NCBI GenBank assembly: GCA_041653875.1
Contig: JBAZEM010000011.1
Coordinates: forward strand, 1-64,000
Length of the DNA: 64,000 bases
Reading direction: 5' to 3'
DNA from: VSJD01 sp041653875
GTDB taxonomy: Bacteria; Verrucomicrobiota; Kiritimatiellia; JAAZAB01
How positions within the stretch are numbered: the stretch's first letter is position 1; every line of letters starts with the position of its first letter. The notes under the pieces were generated by a model. The model was given only the letters and a program-made list of their open reading frames with translations, ran no database searches and was not told the origin of the DNA. The position numbers were made by a program, and so were the translations under genes. Below are positions 40,807 to 50,767 of the stretch, piece after piece.

Positions 40807-43800
40807 GTGCCACGCATATTTGACAACATTGAAGCGAAACTGCTTCCCGCCTTGCAGGAGACCTTGACACTCTGCGAACGCGCCGATTTTTGTGTCGGCT
40901 ATTTCAACCTCCGCGGATGGCGTCAACTCCACGACAACATCGAGACGTGGCATGGCGGTGACGGGAATTGCTGCCGACTCCTCGTCGGCATGCAGCCGAT
41001 GCCCCAGGACCAACTCCGACAGACGATGAGTCCCGGTGCGGCAGGGGGGCAAATTGACCAGGCAACGGCTATCGTCCTCAAACGGAAGCTCGCTCAGGAT
41101 TTCCGGGACCAGTTGATGCTGGGCATTCCCACGAACGCCGATGAAGAAGGGCTCCGGCGATTGGCGGCGCAGATCGCCGCCCACAAAGTCGTGGTGAAGC
41201 TGTTCTTGCGCCACCCTTTGCACGCCAAGTTGTATCTCCTGTTCCGTCAGGACCCGCTCAACCCGAAGATCGGCTACCTTGGCAGCAGCAACCTCACCTT
41301 GGCCGGCCTCTCGAAGCAAGGTGAACTCAATGTCGATGTCCTGGACCACGACGCTTGCGACAAACTGGCCAAGTGGTTTGAGGACCGCTGGAATGACAGG
41401 TTTTGTTTCGATATTTCGGAAGAACTCATCGGGATCATCGACACCAGTTGGGCGCGTCCCGCGCCGATCCCGCCTTATCTCATCTACGTCAAGACGGCCT
41501 ACCACCTCTCCCAGGAAGCTCGCGCCGGCCTGACGGAGTTTCGCATCCCCGGCGATTTTGGCGGCAAACTTTTCGAGTTTCAGAAGGCGGCCGTGAAGAT
41601 CGCGGCGCACCATCTGAACAAACGCGGCGGCGTGGTCATCGGCGACGTGGTCGGGCTGGGCAAGACGCTCATGGCAACCACGCTGGCGCGCATCTTTGAG
41701 GACGACCACGGCGTCGAAACGCTCATCATCTGCCCGAAGAACCTGGTCCGCATGTGGGAGGACCACCGCCAAGAATACCGGTTGCGGGCAAAGGTCCTCC
41801 CGATCACCCAGGTTCAGCGGGAACTTCCCGGCCTCCGCCGATTCCGCCTGGTTCTGATCGACGAGAGCCACAATCTGCGGAATCGCGAGGGCCGCCGCTA
41901 TCGCGCCATCGCGGAATACATCGCGGCGAACGACAGTCGCGTCATTTTGCTGTCGGCCACGCCCTACAACAAGACCTACCTCGACCTCTCGAATCAACTT
42001 CGCCTGTTCATCGACGAGCAGAAGGACATCGGAATCCGCCCGGAGAAACTCCTTCGTGAACTGGGCGAGACGGAATTCATTCGCCGTCATCAATGCCCGG
42101 TGCGATCCCTCGCCGCCTTCGAGAAGAGCGAACACGCGGACGACTGGCGGGACCTCATGCGCCTGTACCTCGTTCGCCGGACACGCGGTTTCATCCAGGA
42201 GAACTACGCTAAACTCGATTCTGAGCGCGACCGCAAGTACCTGGAGTTCCCGGATGGGACTCGCTCCTACTTTCCTGCGCGGGTACCCAGGACCATTAAG
42301 TTCAAGATCAACGAGAAGGACCCCGACGATCAATATGCCGGCCTGTTTGCGGATGATGTGGTCAGGGCCGTCAATAACCTGACGTTGCCGCGATACGGTT
42401 TGGGAAACTACCAGCAATCGTCCCCGCACAACCCGCCCACCTCTGACGAAGCCAAGGTGCTTGCCGATCTGTCCCGCGCCGGCACGCGCCTCAAGGGCTT
42501 CTGCCGCACCAATATTTTCAAGCGACTGGAAAGCAGCGGGCACTCGTTCATTCTATCCCTTGAGCGTCATATCCTGCGTAACTTCATCTGCCTGCATGCC
42601 ATCGAGAAGGGCCTTCCGGTCCCGATTGGAACTCAGGACATGGGCCTGCTCGACGCCTCGGCGAATGACGAAGATACCGATCTCTGGGACCCGGCTTCCG
42701 ATAATGACGACAACGGGTCCGAACGCGATCCGTTGTCCACGGTCCGCAAGGTTATGTCCGAAGGCGATATCCGCGCAAAGGCGTCTGAGGTTTACGACAC
42801 CTACACGGCTCACTTCCGCCGCCGATTCAAATGGCTGAAACCGGAGCTTTTCAACGACGACCTTGCCGAAGATCTGCGTAAGGATGCCAAGGCATTGATG
42901 AAGGTCCTGAAGAGGGCCGGAGATTGGGACGCCAATCGCGACGCCAAACTCCAGGCCCTTCTGGCGCTACTGACCGATCGGCACCCGTCGGAAAAGGTCC
43001 TTGTTTTTTCCCAGTTTGCCGACACCGTTGACTACTTGGCCGGCCAACTCAAGGCGAAAGGAATCCAGTCCCTTGAGGGCGTAACGGGCGAGTCGGATGA
43101 CCCCACGGCCATTGCCTATCGGTTCAGTCCCGTCAGCAACGGGAAGCGCGACCATGTCCCCCATGACAAGGAACTCCGCGTCGTTGTGGCAACCGACGTA
43201 TTGAGCGAAGGCCAAAACCTTCAGGATTGCTCCGTCGTCGTGAACTTCGATCTGCCCTGGGCGATCGTCCGCCTCATTCAGCGCGCGGGGCGCGTGGACC
43301 GTATTGGCCAGAAGTCCGACACGATTCTCTGCTATTCGTTCCTTCCCGCCGACGGGGTCGAGCGCATCATTCGTCTTCGCGCGCGCGTCCGCCAGCGTCT
43401 TCAGGAGAACGCCGAGGTCGTCGGCGCGGATGAGTCGTTCTTCGAGGATCAGGACGAAGCCCAGACCGTCCGCGATTTGTTCACCGAGAAAGCCGGCATT
43501 CTGGATGGCGATGAGGACACGGAAGTGGACCTCGCGTCCTATGCGTACCAGATATGGAAGAACGCCATTGACCGCGACCCCGAACTGGAGAAGATTATCC
43601 CAGCCATGCCGAACGTCGTCTATTCGACGCGGCCCCATACGCCCCGCCCCGACCAACCCGAAGGCGCTCTGGTCTATCTGCGCACCGCCGAAGGAAACGA
43701 TGCCCTGGCATGGATAGACAAACAGGGCCACAGTGTCACCGAGTCGCAGTTTGCCATCCTCAAGGCGGCGGAGTGTGAACCAAGCACGCCCGCCGTGGAG

Positions 43801-44187
43801 CGACACGACGGACACCACGAGATGGTCGCCAAGGGGGTCAAGTTGATCGTCGAAACCGAGAAATCCGTCGGCGGGCAACTCGGACGGCCATCCGGCGCGC
43901 GTTTCCGCGCCTATGACCGACTCAAAGCCTACGTCGAGGAAGTCAAAGGCACGCTTTTCGACCTGCCGGAATTGCGTCACGCAATCGAGGACATTTACAA
44001 GTACCCGCTTTTACAGTCGGCCACCGACACCATCAATCGCCAGCTCAAGAGTGGAATCGACAACCATGCGCTCGCCGCATTGGTCACAACGCTCAGGGGC
44101 GATGCCCGTTTGTGCCGGGTGAGCGAGGATGTCGAGGGGGGCGAACCGCAGGTTATTTGCTCGCTCGGATTGAAGGAGGTTAGGTGA
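40807..44187 (+). CDS. PLD-like nuclease/SNF2-type helicase of a defence island (DrmD-like)
   Basis: About 1126 residues. The N-terminal ~220 include a phospholipase-D-like site (HPLHAKLYLLF... GSSNLTLAGL). The rest is an SF2 SNF2-type motor: GDVVGLGKTLMATTLA (Walker A), LVLIDESHNLRN (DESH box), ILLSATPYNKT, and the C-terminal VLVFSQFADTVDYL, VVATDVLSEGQNLQ and QRAGRVDRIGQKSD. It resembles the helicases paired with large N6-adenine methylases in class-1 DISARM-like systems. The GTG at 40807 is chosen: GGGGAGGA precedes it, and related proteins start at this PRIFDNI point. The downstream YhcG remnant overlaps the stop (GTGA). Confidence 0.85.
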   Translation: MPRIFDNIEAKLLPALQETLTLCERADFCVGYFNLRGWRQLHDNIETWHGGDGNCCRLLVGMQPMPQDQLRQTMSPGAAGGQIDQATAIVLKRKLAQDFRDQLMLGIPTNADEEGLRRLAAQIAAHKVVVKLFLRHPLHAKLYLLFRQDPLNPKIGYLGSSNLTLAGLSKQGELNVDVLDHDACDKLAKWFEDRWNDRFCFDISEELIGIIDTSWARPAPIPPYLIYVKTAYHLSQEARAGLTEFRIPGDFGGKLFEFQKAAVKIAAHHLNKRGGVVIGDVVGLGKTLMATTLARIFEDDHGVETLIICPKNLVRMWEDHRQEYRLRAKVLPITQVQRELPGLRRFRLVLIDESHNLRNREGRRYRAIAEYIAANDSRVILLSATPYNKTYLDLSNQLRLFIDEQKDIGIRPEKLLRELGETEFIRRHQCPVRSLAAFEKSEHADDWRDLMRLYLVRRTRGFIQENYAKLDSERDRKYLEFPDGTRSYFPARVPRTIKFKINEKDPDDQYAGLFADDVVRAVNNLTLPRYGLGNYQQSSPHNPPTSDEAKVLADLSRAGTRLKGFCRTNIFKRLESSGHSFILSLERHILRNFICLHAIEKGLPVPIGTQDMGLLDASANDEDTDLWDPASDNDDNGSERDPLSTVRKVMSEGDIRAKASEVYDTYTAHFRRRFKWLKPELFNDDLAEDLRKDAKALMKVLKRAGDWDANRDAKLQALLALLTDRHPSEKVLVFSQFADTVDYLAGQLKAKGIQSLEGVTGESDDPTAIAYRFSPVSNGKRDHVPHDKELRVVVATDVLSEGQNLQDCSVVVNFDLPWAIVRLIQRAGRVDRIGQKSDTILCYSFLPADGVERIIRLRARVRQRLQENAEVVGADESFFEDQDEAQTVRDLFTEKAGILDGDEDTEVDLASYAYQIWKNAIDRDPELEKIIPAMPNVVYSTRPHTPRPDQPEGALVYLRTAEGNDALAWIDKQGHSVTESQFAILKAAECEPSTPAVERHDGHHEMVAKGVKLIVETEKSVGGQLGRPSGARFRAYDRLKAYVEEVKGTLFDLPELRHAIEDIYKYPLLQSATDTINRQLKSGIDNHALAALVTTLRGDARLCRVSEDVEGGEPQVICSLGLKEVR

Positions 44188-44522
44188 AAAAGGCCATCGC
44201 CAAGAAGGCCCCGTATGCCGTGAAAAGGGACGCCGGAGGGATCGCCACGCTGGTTGTCGAGGTGCGGGCACTGATTGCCGCCGCCCGCCACGCCGCCGCT
44301 TCCACCATCAACACGCTTCAGGTGCTGACCAACTTCGAAATCGGCCGCCGGATCGTCGAGCATGAGCAGAAGGGCGAGAAGCGGGCGGAGTATGGGGCGG
44401 AATTGATCAAAGTTCTTTCCGACAGGCTCTACGTCCTCGAGTTCCTCGGCCTCGAAGAAAAACCGGGCTACAACGAGTCCGATCTCGAAACTGCCGGAGG
44501 AGAACCCGACCGTCGGCCTGTG
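44184..44522 (+). pseudogene. remnant of a YhcG-type (DUF1016/PDDEXK) nuclease gene
   Basis: The frame begins with a good YhcG N-terminus (LIAAARHAAASTINTLQVLTNFEIGRRIVEHEQKGEKRAEYGAELIKVLSDRL). It then jumps to YVLEFLGLEEKPGYNESDLE, which in YhcG proteins lies in the C-terminal nuclease domain about 100-150 residues later. A further piece, LPEENPTVGL, appears in a shifted frame at 44491-44520. So the gene has lost at least two internal segments plus its end. Intact YhcG is a ~350-residue nuclease often found beside restriction-modification genes. Its GTG start overlaps the helicase stop. A shortened, unrelated 117-residue product would still be read through. Confidence 0.7.
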
Positions 44523-44533
44523 AATGGACAACC

Positions 44534-47500
44534 ATGAATCTTCAGAACGCGCGCAAATACTTACAGGCTTTCGACTTCACCCGCCTTTTCGTCGAGGAAC
44601 TGGGTTGGTCCAACCCCTCCTCCGCCAAGACGGTTCCGATGGCGGTCAAGGGCATTGCCTTTACGCGCCGCGAAGTGGCACAGCTTTCCGGGGTCGTCGT
44701 TATCGAACTCGTCATGGATGACGGCGCGATTCCCGACGCCGCCGGTCGGGCCGCGATCCACAAGGAGATTGCGAAACTCCACCACGAGAACGTCCTGATC
44801 TTCGTGGATGCCAAGCGCTCGCAAAGCCTCTGGTACTGGGCCAAGCGCCAGGACCGGAAGACTATTCCCCGCAGCCATATCTTCGTTCACGGCCAGTCCG
44901 GCGATCTGCTCCTGAGCAAACTCAGTGCTATGGCGGTGGACTTCGCCGATTTCGACGACAGCGGCCACGTGCCCCTGCTGGAAGTCACCGACCGACTCAA
45001 GGAAGCCCTCGACATCGAGCGGGTCACCAAGAAGTTCTACGGCGAGTTTCAGGAACAGCACCTTGCGTTCCTCGATCTCATCGAGGGCATCCCCGACGAA
45101 CGCGACCGGCGCTGGTATGCCTCCGTTCTGCTGAACCGCCTGATGTTCATCTACTTCCTCCAACGGAAATTCTTCCTCGATGGCGGCGACGGCCGCTATC
45201 TCCAGAACAAACTCGACCAGAGTCGCACAGAGGGCCGGAATCTCTACTACACGCGCTTTCTCAAGGCCCTGTTCTTCGAAGGTTTTGCCAAGCCGGAGGA
45301 CAAGCGGTCCACCGCGACCAACACCCTGCTCGGCAAGATCAAATACCTCAACGGCGGCCTGTTTCTACCCCATCCGATCGAGATCCGCTGGCCGAAAATC
45401 GCCGTACCGGATAAGGCATTCGAGAACCTGCTCGCCCTGTTCGAGCGCTATTCGTGGAACCTGAACGACACGCCCGGCGGGCAGGACAACGAGATCAATC
45501 CCGATGTCCTGGGCTACATCTTCGAGAAATACATCAACCAGAAGGCGTTCGGCGCCTACTACACCCGCCCGGAAATCACCGAATACCTGTGCGAACAAAC
45601 CATCCACCGCTTGATTCTCGACGGCGTGGCCGAAGGAGAGGGGAAATCCGCCCGCGCGTTCGAGTCCGTCGGCGACCTGTTGCTCGCCCTCGATGCGCCG
45701 CTCTGCAAGAAACTCTTGCACGGGGTCCTGCCGAATCTGCGCCTGCTCGATCCCGCCTGCGGATCCGCCGCCTTCCTGGTCTCGGCCATGAAAACGCTTA
45801 TCAACGTCTATGCCGCCGTCATTGGCAAGATAGACTTCCTGAGCGACCGGGGTTTGCAGGACTGGCTCAAGAAGACACAGAAGGAGCACAAGAGCGTCTC
45901 CTACTTCATCAAACGCAGCATCATCACCAACAACCTCTTCGGCGTGGACCTCATGGAAGAGGCCATCGAAATTGCCAAACTCCGGCTTTTCCTCGCCCTC
46001 GTGGCCTCCGCCAACTCCGTGGACGACCTTGAACCACTCCCAAACATCGAGTTCAACATCATGGCTGGAAACTCGCTCATCGGCCTGATGCACGTGGACG
46101 ATGCGGAGTTCGAGAAACGCCACCCGGCCGATTTCTTCCGCAAGAGTTACCGCGAGGTGTTGGAGGAAAAGAACGAACTCATCGAGGTCTATCGTCGCGC
46201 CACGACCTTCGGCCACGACTTGCAGGAACTGCGCGACGGCATTCAGGCGAAGAAGCAGTCCGCCGTCCCGACCTTGAACGACATCCTGCTGGCCGAGTTC
46301 TCCCTTCTCGGCATCAAGGTCGAGGAAGCCACCTGGGACGACAAGAAGAAGCAGGAAGGCAAACCCAGGAAACGCGCCGTGCGGGAAGCCGACATCGCCG
46401 CCCTCAAACCGTTCCACTGGGGCTATGAGTTCGACCGGATCCTTGGCGCCAAGGGAGGCTTCGACGCCATCATCACCAATCCGCCCTGGGAAATCTTCAA
46501 ACCCAACGCCAAGGAGTTCTTCGAGGAATACTCCGACCTGGTCACCAAGAAAAAGATGACCATCAAGGACTTCGAGAAGGAACAGGCCAAACTCCTCAAG
46601 GACGAAGATACCCGCGCCGCGTGGTTGAAATACCAGAGCGAATACCCCCACGTCAGCGCTTTCTACCGCTCCGCCCCGCAGTACAAGAACCAGATCAGCA
46701 TCGTGGACGGCAAGAAGGCCGGCACCGATATCAACCTTTACAAACTCTTCACTGAACAGAGTTTCAACCTGCTCCGCAAGGGCGGCTACTGCGGTATCGT
46801 CATCCCCAGCGGCATCTACACCGACCTCGGAACTAAGCAACTGCGGGAAATGTTGTTCGGACAAACGCGAATCACCGGGTTGTTTTGTATTGAGAACCGC
46901 AAGGAAGTATTCGAAGGCGTCCACCGCAGTTTCAAGTTCCTGGTCCTATCCTTCGAAAAGGGCGGCGAAACGAAGCGCTTCCCAGCGGCCTTCATGCGTC
47001 ATGACGTGGCCGAACTTGAACGCTTTCCGCGCGAAGGCGCCATCGAGATTTCCGTGGACCTTGTCCGGCGCCTTTCCCCGGATTCGCTTTCAGTCATGGA
47101 GTTCAAGAATCCGGTCGATGTCCAGATCGCCGAAAAGATGCTGAAGTTCCCACTGCTCGGCGAGGAGATTGCCGGGAAGTGGACAGTCGCCCTTACGCGC
47201 GAGTTCGACATGACCAACGACAGCGGCATCTTCAAGACCGAACCAGGCAATGGGAGATTACCCTTGTACGAAGGCAAAATGATCTGGCATTTCGATCATC
47301 TCTTTGCCGAGCCAAAATGGTGGGTGGATGAACGCGAGGGTCGCAAAACCGTATTGGGCAAGAAAGAGGATGAAGGGCAGTTGCTGGATTACCAAACCTA
47401 TCGCTTTGGGTTTCGCGACGTAGCAGCCAGCACGAATGAACGCACACTCATCACATCCATACTTCCCAAGCGCTGTTTTAGCGGAAACACACTGATCACA

Positions 47501-47950
47501 TCCAGCGCGCCAAAAGATGGCACGGTATTGGTCTTCGTGACGGCCCTGTTCGACAGTCTCGTGGTGGACTGGATGATTCGGCAGAAAATCACCAACCACT
47601 GCAACATGTTCTACATCTACCAACTCCCCGTCCCCCGCCTGACCGAGAAGGACGCCGCATTCTGGCCGATCATGAAGCGGGCGGCGCGGCTGATCTGCAC
47701 GACGCCGGAGTTCGACGACCTGGCAAAGGAGATCTTTGGCGGGCGGGCGACCGCCAAGACCGTCGGCGCGACCGAGCCGGTCGAACGGGCGAAACTCCGG
47801 GCGGAACTCGACGGCCTGATCGCCCATCTCTACGGCCTGACCGAGGACGAATTCGCCTATATTCTTACGACCTTTCCCTTGGTCCCCGATCCTGTTAAGA
47901 TCGCCGCGCACAACGCGTACAGAGATGTTGAAAGAGGGCTGATTGTGTGA
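44534..47950 (+). CDS. large Eco57I-type N6-adenine DNA methyltransferase (DrmMI-like)
   Basis: A 1138-residue methylase. The SAM site is LDPACGSAAFLVSAM and the catalytic motif is TNPPWEIF, typical of gamma-class N6-adenine methylases in Eco57I/type IIG and DISARM class-1 proteins. YTRPEITEYLCEQTIHRL precedes the core, and a long C-terminal target-recognition-type region ends near YGLTEDEFAYILTTFPLV. The N-terminal ~150 residues (FDFTRLFVEELGW...VLIFVDAKRSQSLWYWAKR) may be a nuclease-like domain, but no clear catalytic set is seen. Expected to mark host DNA; the upstream helicase-nuclease would attack unmarked DNA. Coupled to the helicase via the YhcG remnant. Confidence 0.87.
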   Translation: MNLQNARKYLQAFDFTRLFVEELGWSNPSSAKTVPMAVKGIAFTRREVAQLSGVVVIELVMDDGAIPDAAGRAAIHKEIAKLHHENVLIFVDAKRSQSLWYWAKRQDRKTIPRSHIFVHGQSGDLLLSKLSAMAVDFADFDDSGHVPLLEVTDRLKEALDIERVTKKFYGEFQEQHLAFLDLIEGIPDERDRRWYASVLLNRLMFIYFLQRKFFLDGGDGRYLQNKLDQSRTEGRNLYYTRFLKALFFEGFAKPEDKRSTATNTLLGKIKYLNGGLFLPHPIEIRWPKIAVPDKAFENLLALFERYSWNLNDTPGGQDNEINPDVLGYIFEKYINQKAFGAYYTRPEITEYLCEQTIHRLILDGVAEGEGKSARAFESVGDLLLALDAPLCKKLLHGVLPNLRLLDPACGSAAFLVSAMKTLINVYAAVIGKIDFLSDRGLQDWLKKTQKEHKSVSYFIKRSIITNNLFGVDLMEEAIEIAKLRLFLALVASANSVDDLEPLPNIEFNIMAGNSLIGLMHVDDAEFEKRHPADFFRKSYREVLEEKNELIEVYRRATTFGHDLQELRDGIQAKKQSAVPTLNDILLAEFSLLGIKVEEATWDDKKKQEGKPRKRAVREADIAALKPFHWGYEFDRILGAKGGFDAIITNPPWEIFKPNAKEFFEEYSDLVTKKKMTIKDFEKEQAKLLKDEDTRAAWLKYQSEYPHVSAFYRSAPQYKNQISIVDGKKAGTDINLYKLFTEQSFNLLRKGGYCGIVIPSGIYTDLGTKQLREMLFGQTRITGLFCIENRKEVFEGVHRSFKFLVLSFEKGGETKRFPAAFMRHDVAELERFPREGAIEISVDLVRRLSPDSLSVMEFKNPVDVQIAEKMLKFPLLGEEIAGKWTVALTREFDMTNDSGIFKTEPGNGRLPLYEGKMIWHFDHLFAEPKWWVDEREGRKTVLGKKEDEGQLLDYQTYRFGFRDVAASTNERTLITSILPKRCFSGNTLITSSAPKDGTVLVFVTALFDSLVVDWMIRQKITNHCNMFYIYQLPVPRLTEKDAAFWPIMKRAARLICTTPEFDDLAKEIFGGRATAKTVGATEPVERAKLRAELDGLIAHLYGLTEDEFAYILTTFPLVPDPVKIAAHNAYRDVERGLIV

Positions 47951-47980
47951 CATAGTGTGCCAACCATATATAGGTGAATC

Positions 47981-49567
47981 ATGCATGCATTGCGAAAGAA
48001 CTTAGAGCAGATATGGGATCAGTTGCGCGGGCAAAAGCCCAATCGCGCCAATTCCATCGAGGAGATTCAAGTCAAAGGACTCCGTGGTATTGCCGACCTG
48101 CGAGTTCCTATGCCTTTTCCTGTGACTGTGCTAGCCGGGCCGAATGGATGCGGCAAATCCACGGTGCTGTTCGCGCTGGCCTGTGCATACCGTCGTCCTT
48201 CCGGCAGTATTGCCAGTGTGAGAACTCCGACCATGTTGTTTCCCGATTTTCGGCCCAAGAAGGATGAGAACGCCGCCGTATCGGATGGCAAGACAGCGGT
48301 GGAAATCACTTTCGCATATATCGCCAATAATGAGCGCGTTCAGATGAAATGGGCGCGGGGCAAAGGAAAGTGGAACCGGAGTTTCTTCGGACGAAAACGC
48401 GGAAGTCAACCGGAACGCGCGATCTTCCTCCGTACCTTGGCAAATCTGAGCAACCCGTCCGAGGTTCGAAGTGTGCTCCAATTAGCTTCTAAGGAATATA
48501 CCGCAGCTTTGGTGGATGCATCGAATATCGCGTTTGCACAGAGAATCCTCAGTTATCGCTATGCGCGACTCAGTCTTGTTCAATCCGGCGTTCGTAACCT
48601 CTTGTTTGCCGAACGGATTGATGAAGCCGGGACGGCGTCAAGCCGATACTCCGAATTCCATATGTCAGCGGGCGAACGATCCATTCTGCGCTTGTCCATG
48701 GACATCTCGAAGATGGAAGACGCTCTCATCCTAATAGACGAGATCGAAGCGGGATTGCACCCTTATCTCCAGCAACTGCTGTTGTTGGAGTTACAGCGGC
48801 TTGCTTTGAGGAATCGGCTCCAAATTGTTGTTACGACGCATAGCCCGACGGTTTTGGATAGCGTGCCGCCGGAAGCGCGTGTATTTCTGGAACGTACTGA
48901 AGCCAACGTGGTCCGGCGCGAACCGTATCGCGATCTGATTCAGAAAGCCCTTTACGGCCGCGCGCAGGATGTTCTCTCCGTGCTTTGCGAAGACGAGGAA
49001 GCTGAGGCTTTCGTGCGCGGCATCTTTGATGTCTTGGGGCCGAAACTGGACTTGTTGCAGAATGATATTGATGTGGGGCGCGACACGGGTAAAGACGAGT
49101 TCCCGGGGCACATGGAAACCCTTGGACGATTCCGGAAACTCAGCGACGTGCTCTTTGTGCTGGACGGAGATGGCCGGGCGATAGGCACCCGGTTGAAGGC
49201 GCGGGCGGCGGAAATGGGACAAGTAGGGCGTATTGCATATCTACCTGGAGTGGAGGCCCCGGAGGTGTGGATATGGAAACTGCTCCAATCGAGTGCAGAG
49301 CGATATGGCCAACTTCTGGGACTGACACCTGCTGCTTTGGCCGACAAGTTGCGCGACGTGGAGAACCTGTTCTCTGGTGCTGCTGATAAGCCATCCGCTA
49401 TTGCCAAGGGCAAGCTGACAACACTGGCGGAGGCGACCGCACGCGGTGTGCCGGACATGATTCGTCTAATCGCCAAGACGGAGGCAGATCTCAATTCTGG
49501 TGACGTGTATAGTTTGGCGACTCAGCTTGAGGATGTTGTGCGACAGTGGCGAACATCGAAGACATAA
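47981..49567 (+). CDS. OLD-like AAA ATPase with Toprim-type nuclease domain
   Basis: A 528-residue protein. Walker A is VLAGPNGCGKSTVLFAL, the ABC-type signature is HMSAGERSILRLSMD, Walker B is LILIDEIEAGLHPYLQQL, and THSPTVLDSVP carries the switch His. The C-terminal half contains a Toprim-like module: VLCEDEEAEAFVRGIFD (acidic Glu) and LFVLDGDGRAIGT (DxD). This arrangement matches OLD-family endonucleases such as those in Gabija and retron systems. No helicase partner of the Gabija type is adjacent. It lies 30 bp after the methylase in the same direction, so it is probably an accessory of this island. Confidence 0.82.
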   Translation: MHALRKNLEQIWDQLRGQKPNRANSIEEIQVKGLRGIADLRVPMPFPVTVLAGPNGCGKSTVLFALACAYRRPSGSIASVRTPTMLFPDFRPKKDENAAVSDGKTAVEITFAYIANNERVQMKWARGKGKWNRSFFGRKRGSQPERAIFLRTLANLSNPSEVRSVLQLASKEYTAALVDASNIAFAQRILSYRYARLSLVQSGVRNLLFAERIDEAGTASSRYSEFHMSAGERSILRLSMDISKMEDALILIDEIEAGLHPYLQQLLLLELQRLALRNRLQIVVTTHSPTVLDSVPPEARVFLERTEANVVRREPYRDLIQKALYGRAQDVLSVLCEDEEAEAFVRGIFDVLGPKLDLLQNDIDVGRDTGKDEFPGHMETLGRFRKLSDVLFVLDGDGRAIGTRLKARAAEMGQVGRIAYLPGVEAPEVWIWKLLQSSAERYGQLLGLTPAALADKLRDVENLFSGAADKPSAIAKGKLTTLAEATARGVPDMIRLIAKTEADLNSGDVYSLATQLEDVVRQWRTSKT

Positions 49568-49696
49568 TTTATCTTGTGCCTCTGATACACATGCTGCACT
49601 TGTCCGCCGTTTTGCCCGGCGTAGCCTTGACGAAACCGAAAACTTCTGAGCAAATACCGCATGGGTTGCGATGGCGGAGGAGCGGAGGAATAGGGC

Positions 49697-50767
49697 ATGG
49701 CAGAGCGACATCAACAACCTGCGCTTGGCTCCGAGATCATCCTCTACCAGACCGAGGATGGTAGGAACCGGATCGAGGTCAGGCTCGAAAACGAAACGGT
49801 ATGGCTGACGCAACAACTTATGGCCGATCTGTTTCAGACGACGAAGCAGAACATCAGCCTCCACCTGCAGAACATCTACGATCAGGGTGAATTGGCCCGA
49901 GAGGCAACTGTCAAGAAATCCTTGACAGTTCGAGAAGAGGGCGGGCGACAGATCAGGCGGCCCATCGAGTTCTACAACCTCGACGCCATCATATCGGTCG
50001 GTTACCGGGTCAACAGTATCCGGGGCACGCAATTCCGCATCTGGGCCACCCAGCGTCTCCGCGAATACATTGTCAAGGGCTTCACCCTGGATGACGAGCG
50101 CCTAAAGGGCCGCGACCGGTTGGCCGACTACTTCGACGAACTGCTGGCCCGCATACGCGAAATCCGGGCCAGCGAAAAGCGGGTTTACCAGCGCATCCGC
50201 GAGATTTTTGCCCTGGCTTCGGACTATCGCGAAGGCGAACAGGAGACCCAGGCATTTTTTGCCACCATGCAGAACAAGATGCACTTTGCGGCCACCGGCA
50301 TGACGGCGGCGGAGATCATCCGCCGTCGCGCTGACGCGAGCCGCGCCAACATGGGGCTGACCGCCTGGAGCGGCGGTCGTGTCTTGAAACGCGATGTGCC
50401 GACAGCCAAGAACTACCTGGACGAGCGCGAGATCGACACCCTTAATCGCATCGTCGTGATGTTCCTCGATCAGGCCGAGTTCCGCGCCCAGCGCCGGCGG
50501 GACATTAAGATGCGGGATTGGACGGCCTTCCTCGACAAGTTTCTCCGAGATACCGAGTTGCCCGTGCTGGAGGGAGCCGGGTCTATCCGTCAGGAAGACG
50601 CGCGCGTCTGGGCCGAAGCTCAGTATGACCGTTTTGTCGAAAGGCGGCGGCTGCAGGCAGAACAGATCGCTGAAAAGAAGTACATCGAAGACCTACAATC
50701 GGCCGCCAAGTCACTGGAGGCATCCCGGAAGAAGCCGCCGTCTAAATCGAAAGGCGGCAAGCCATGA
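49697..50767 (+). CDS. RhuM-family protein
   Basis: A 356-residue member of the virulence-associated RhuM family, common in restriction and defence islands but of undetermined biochemical role. The conserved opening is EIILYQTEDGRNRIEVRLENETVWLTQQLMADLFQTTKQNIS, a KilA-N/ANT-like putative DNA-contact region. Then come REGGRQIRRPIEFYNLDAIISVGYRVNS and GTQFRIWATQRLREYIVKGF. The end is rich in Lys (KKPPSKSKGGKP). GGAGGA precedes the ATG at 49697. Its stop overlaps the start of the next gene as ATGA, indicating tight coupling to the DprA/SLOG-like protein. Confidence 0.85.
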   Translation: MAERHQQPALGSEIILYQTEDGRNRIEVRLENETVWLTQQLMADLFQTTKQNISLHLQNIYDQGELAREATVKKSLTVREEGGRQIRRPIEFYNLDAIISVGYRVNSIRGTQFRIWATQRLREYIVKGFTLDDERLKGRDRLADYFDELLARIREIRASEKRVYQRIREIFALASDYREGEQETQAFFATMQNKMHFAATGMTAAEIIRRRADASRANMGLTAWSGGRVLKRDVPTAKNYLDEREIDTLNRIVVMFLDQAEFRAQRRRDIKMRDWTAFLDKFLRDTELPVLEGAGSIRQEDARVWAEAQYDRFVERRRLQAEQIAEKKYIEDLQSAAKSLEASRKKPPSKSKGGKP

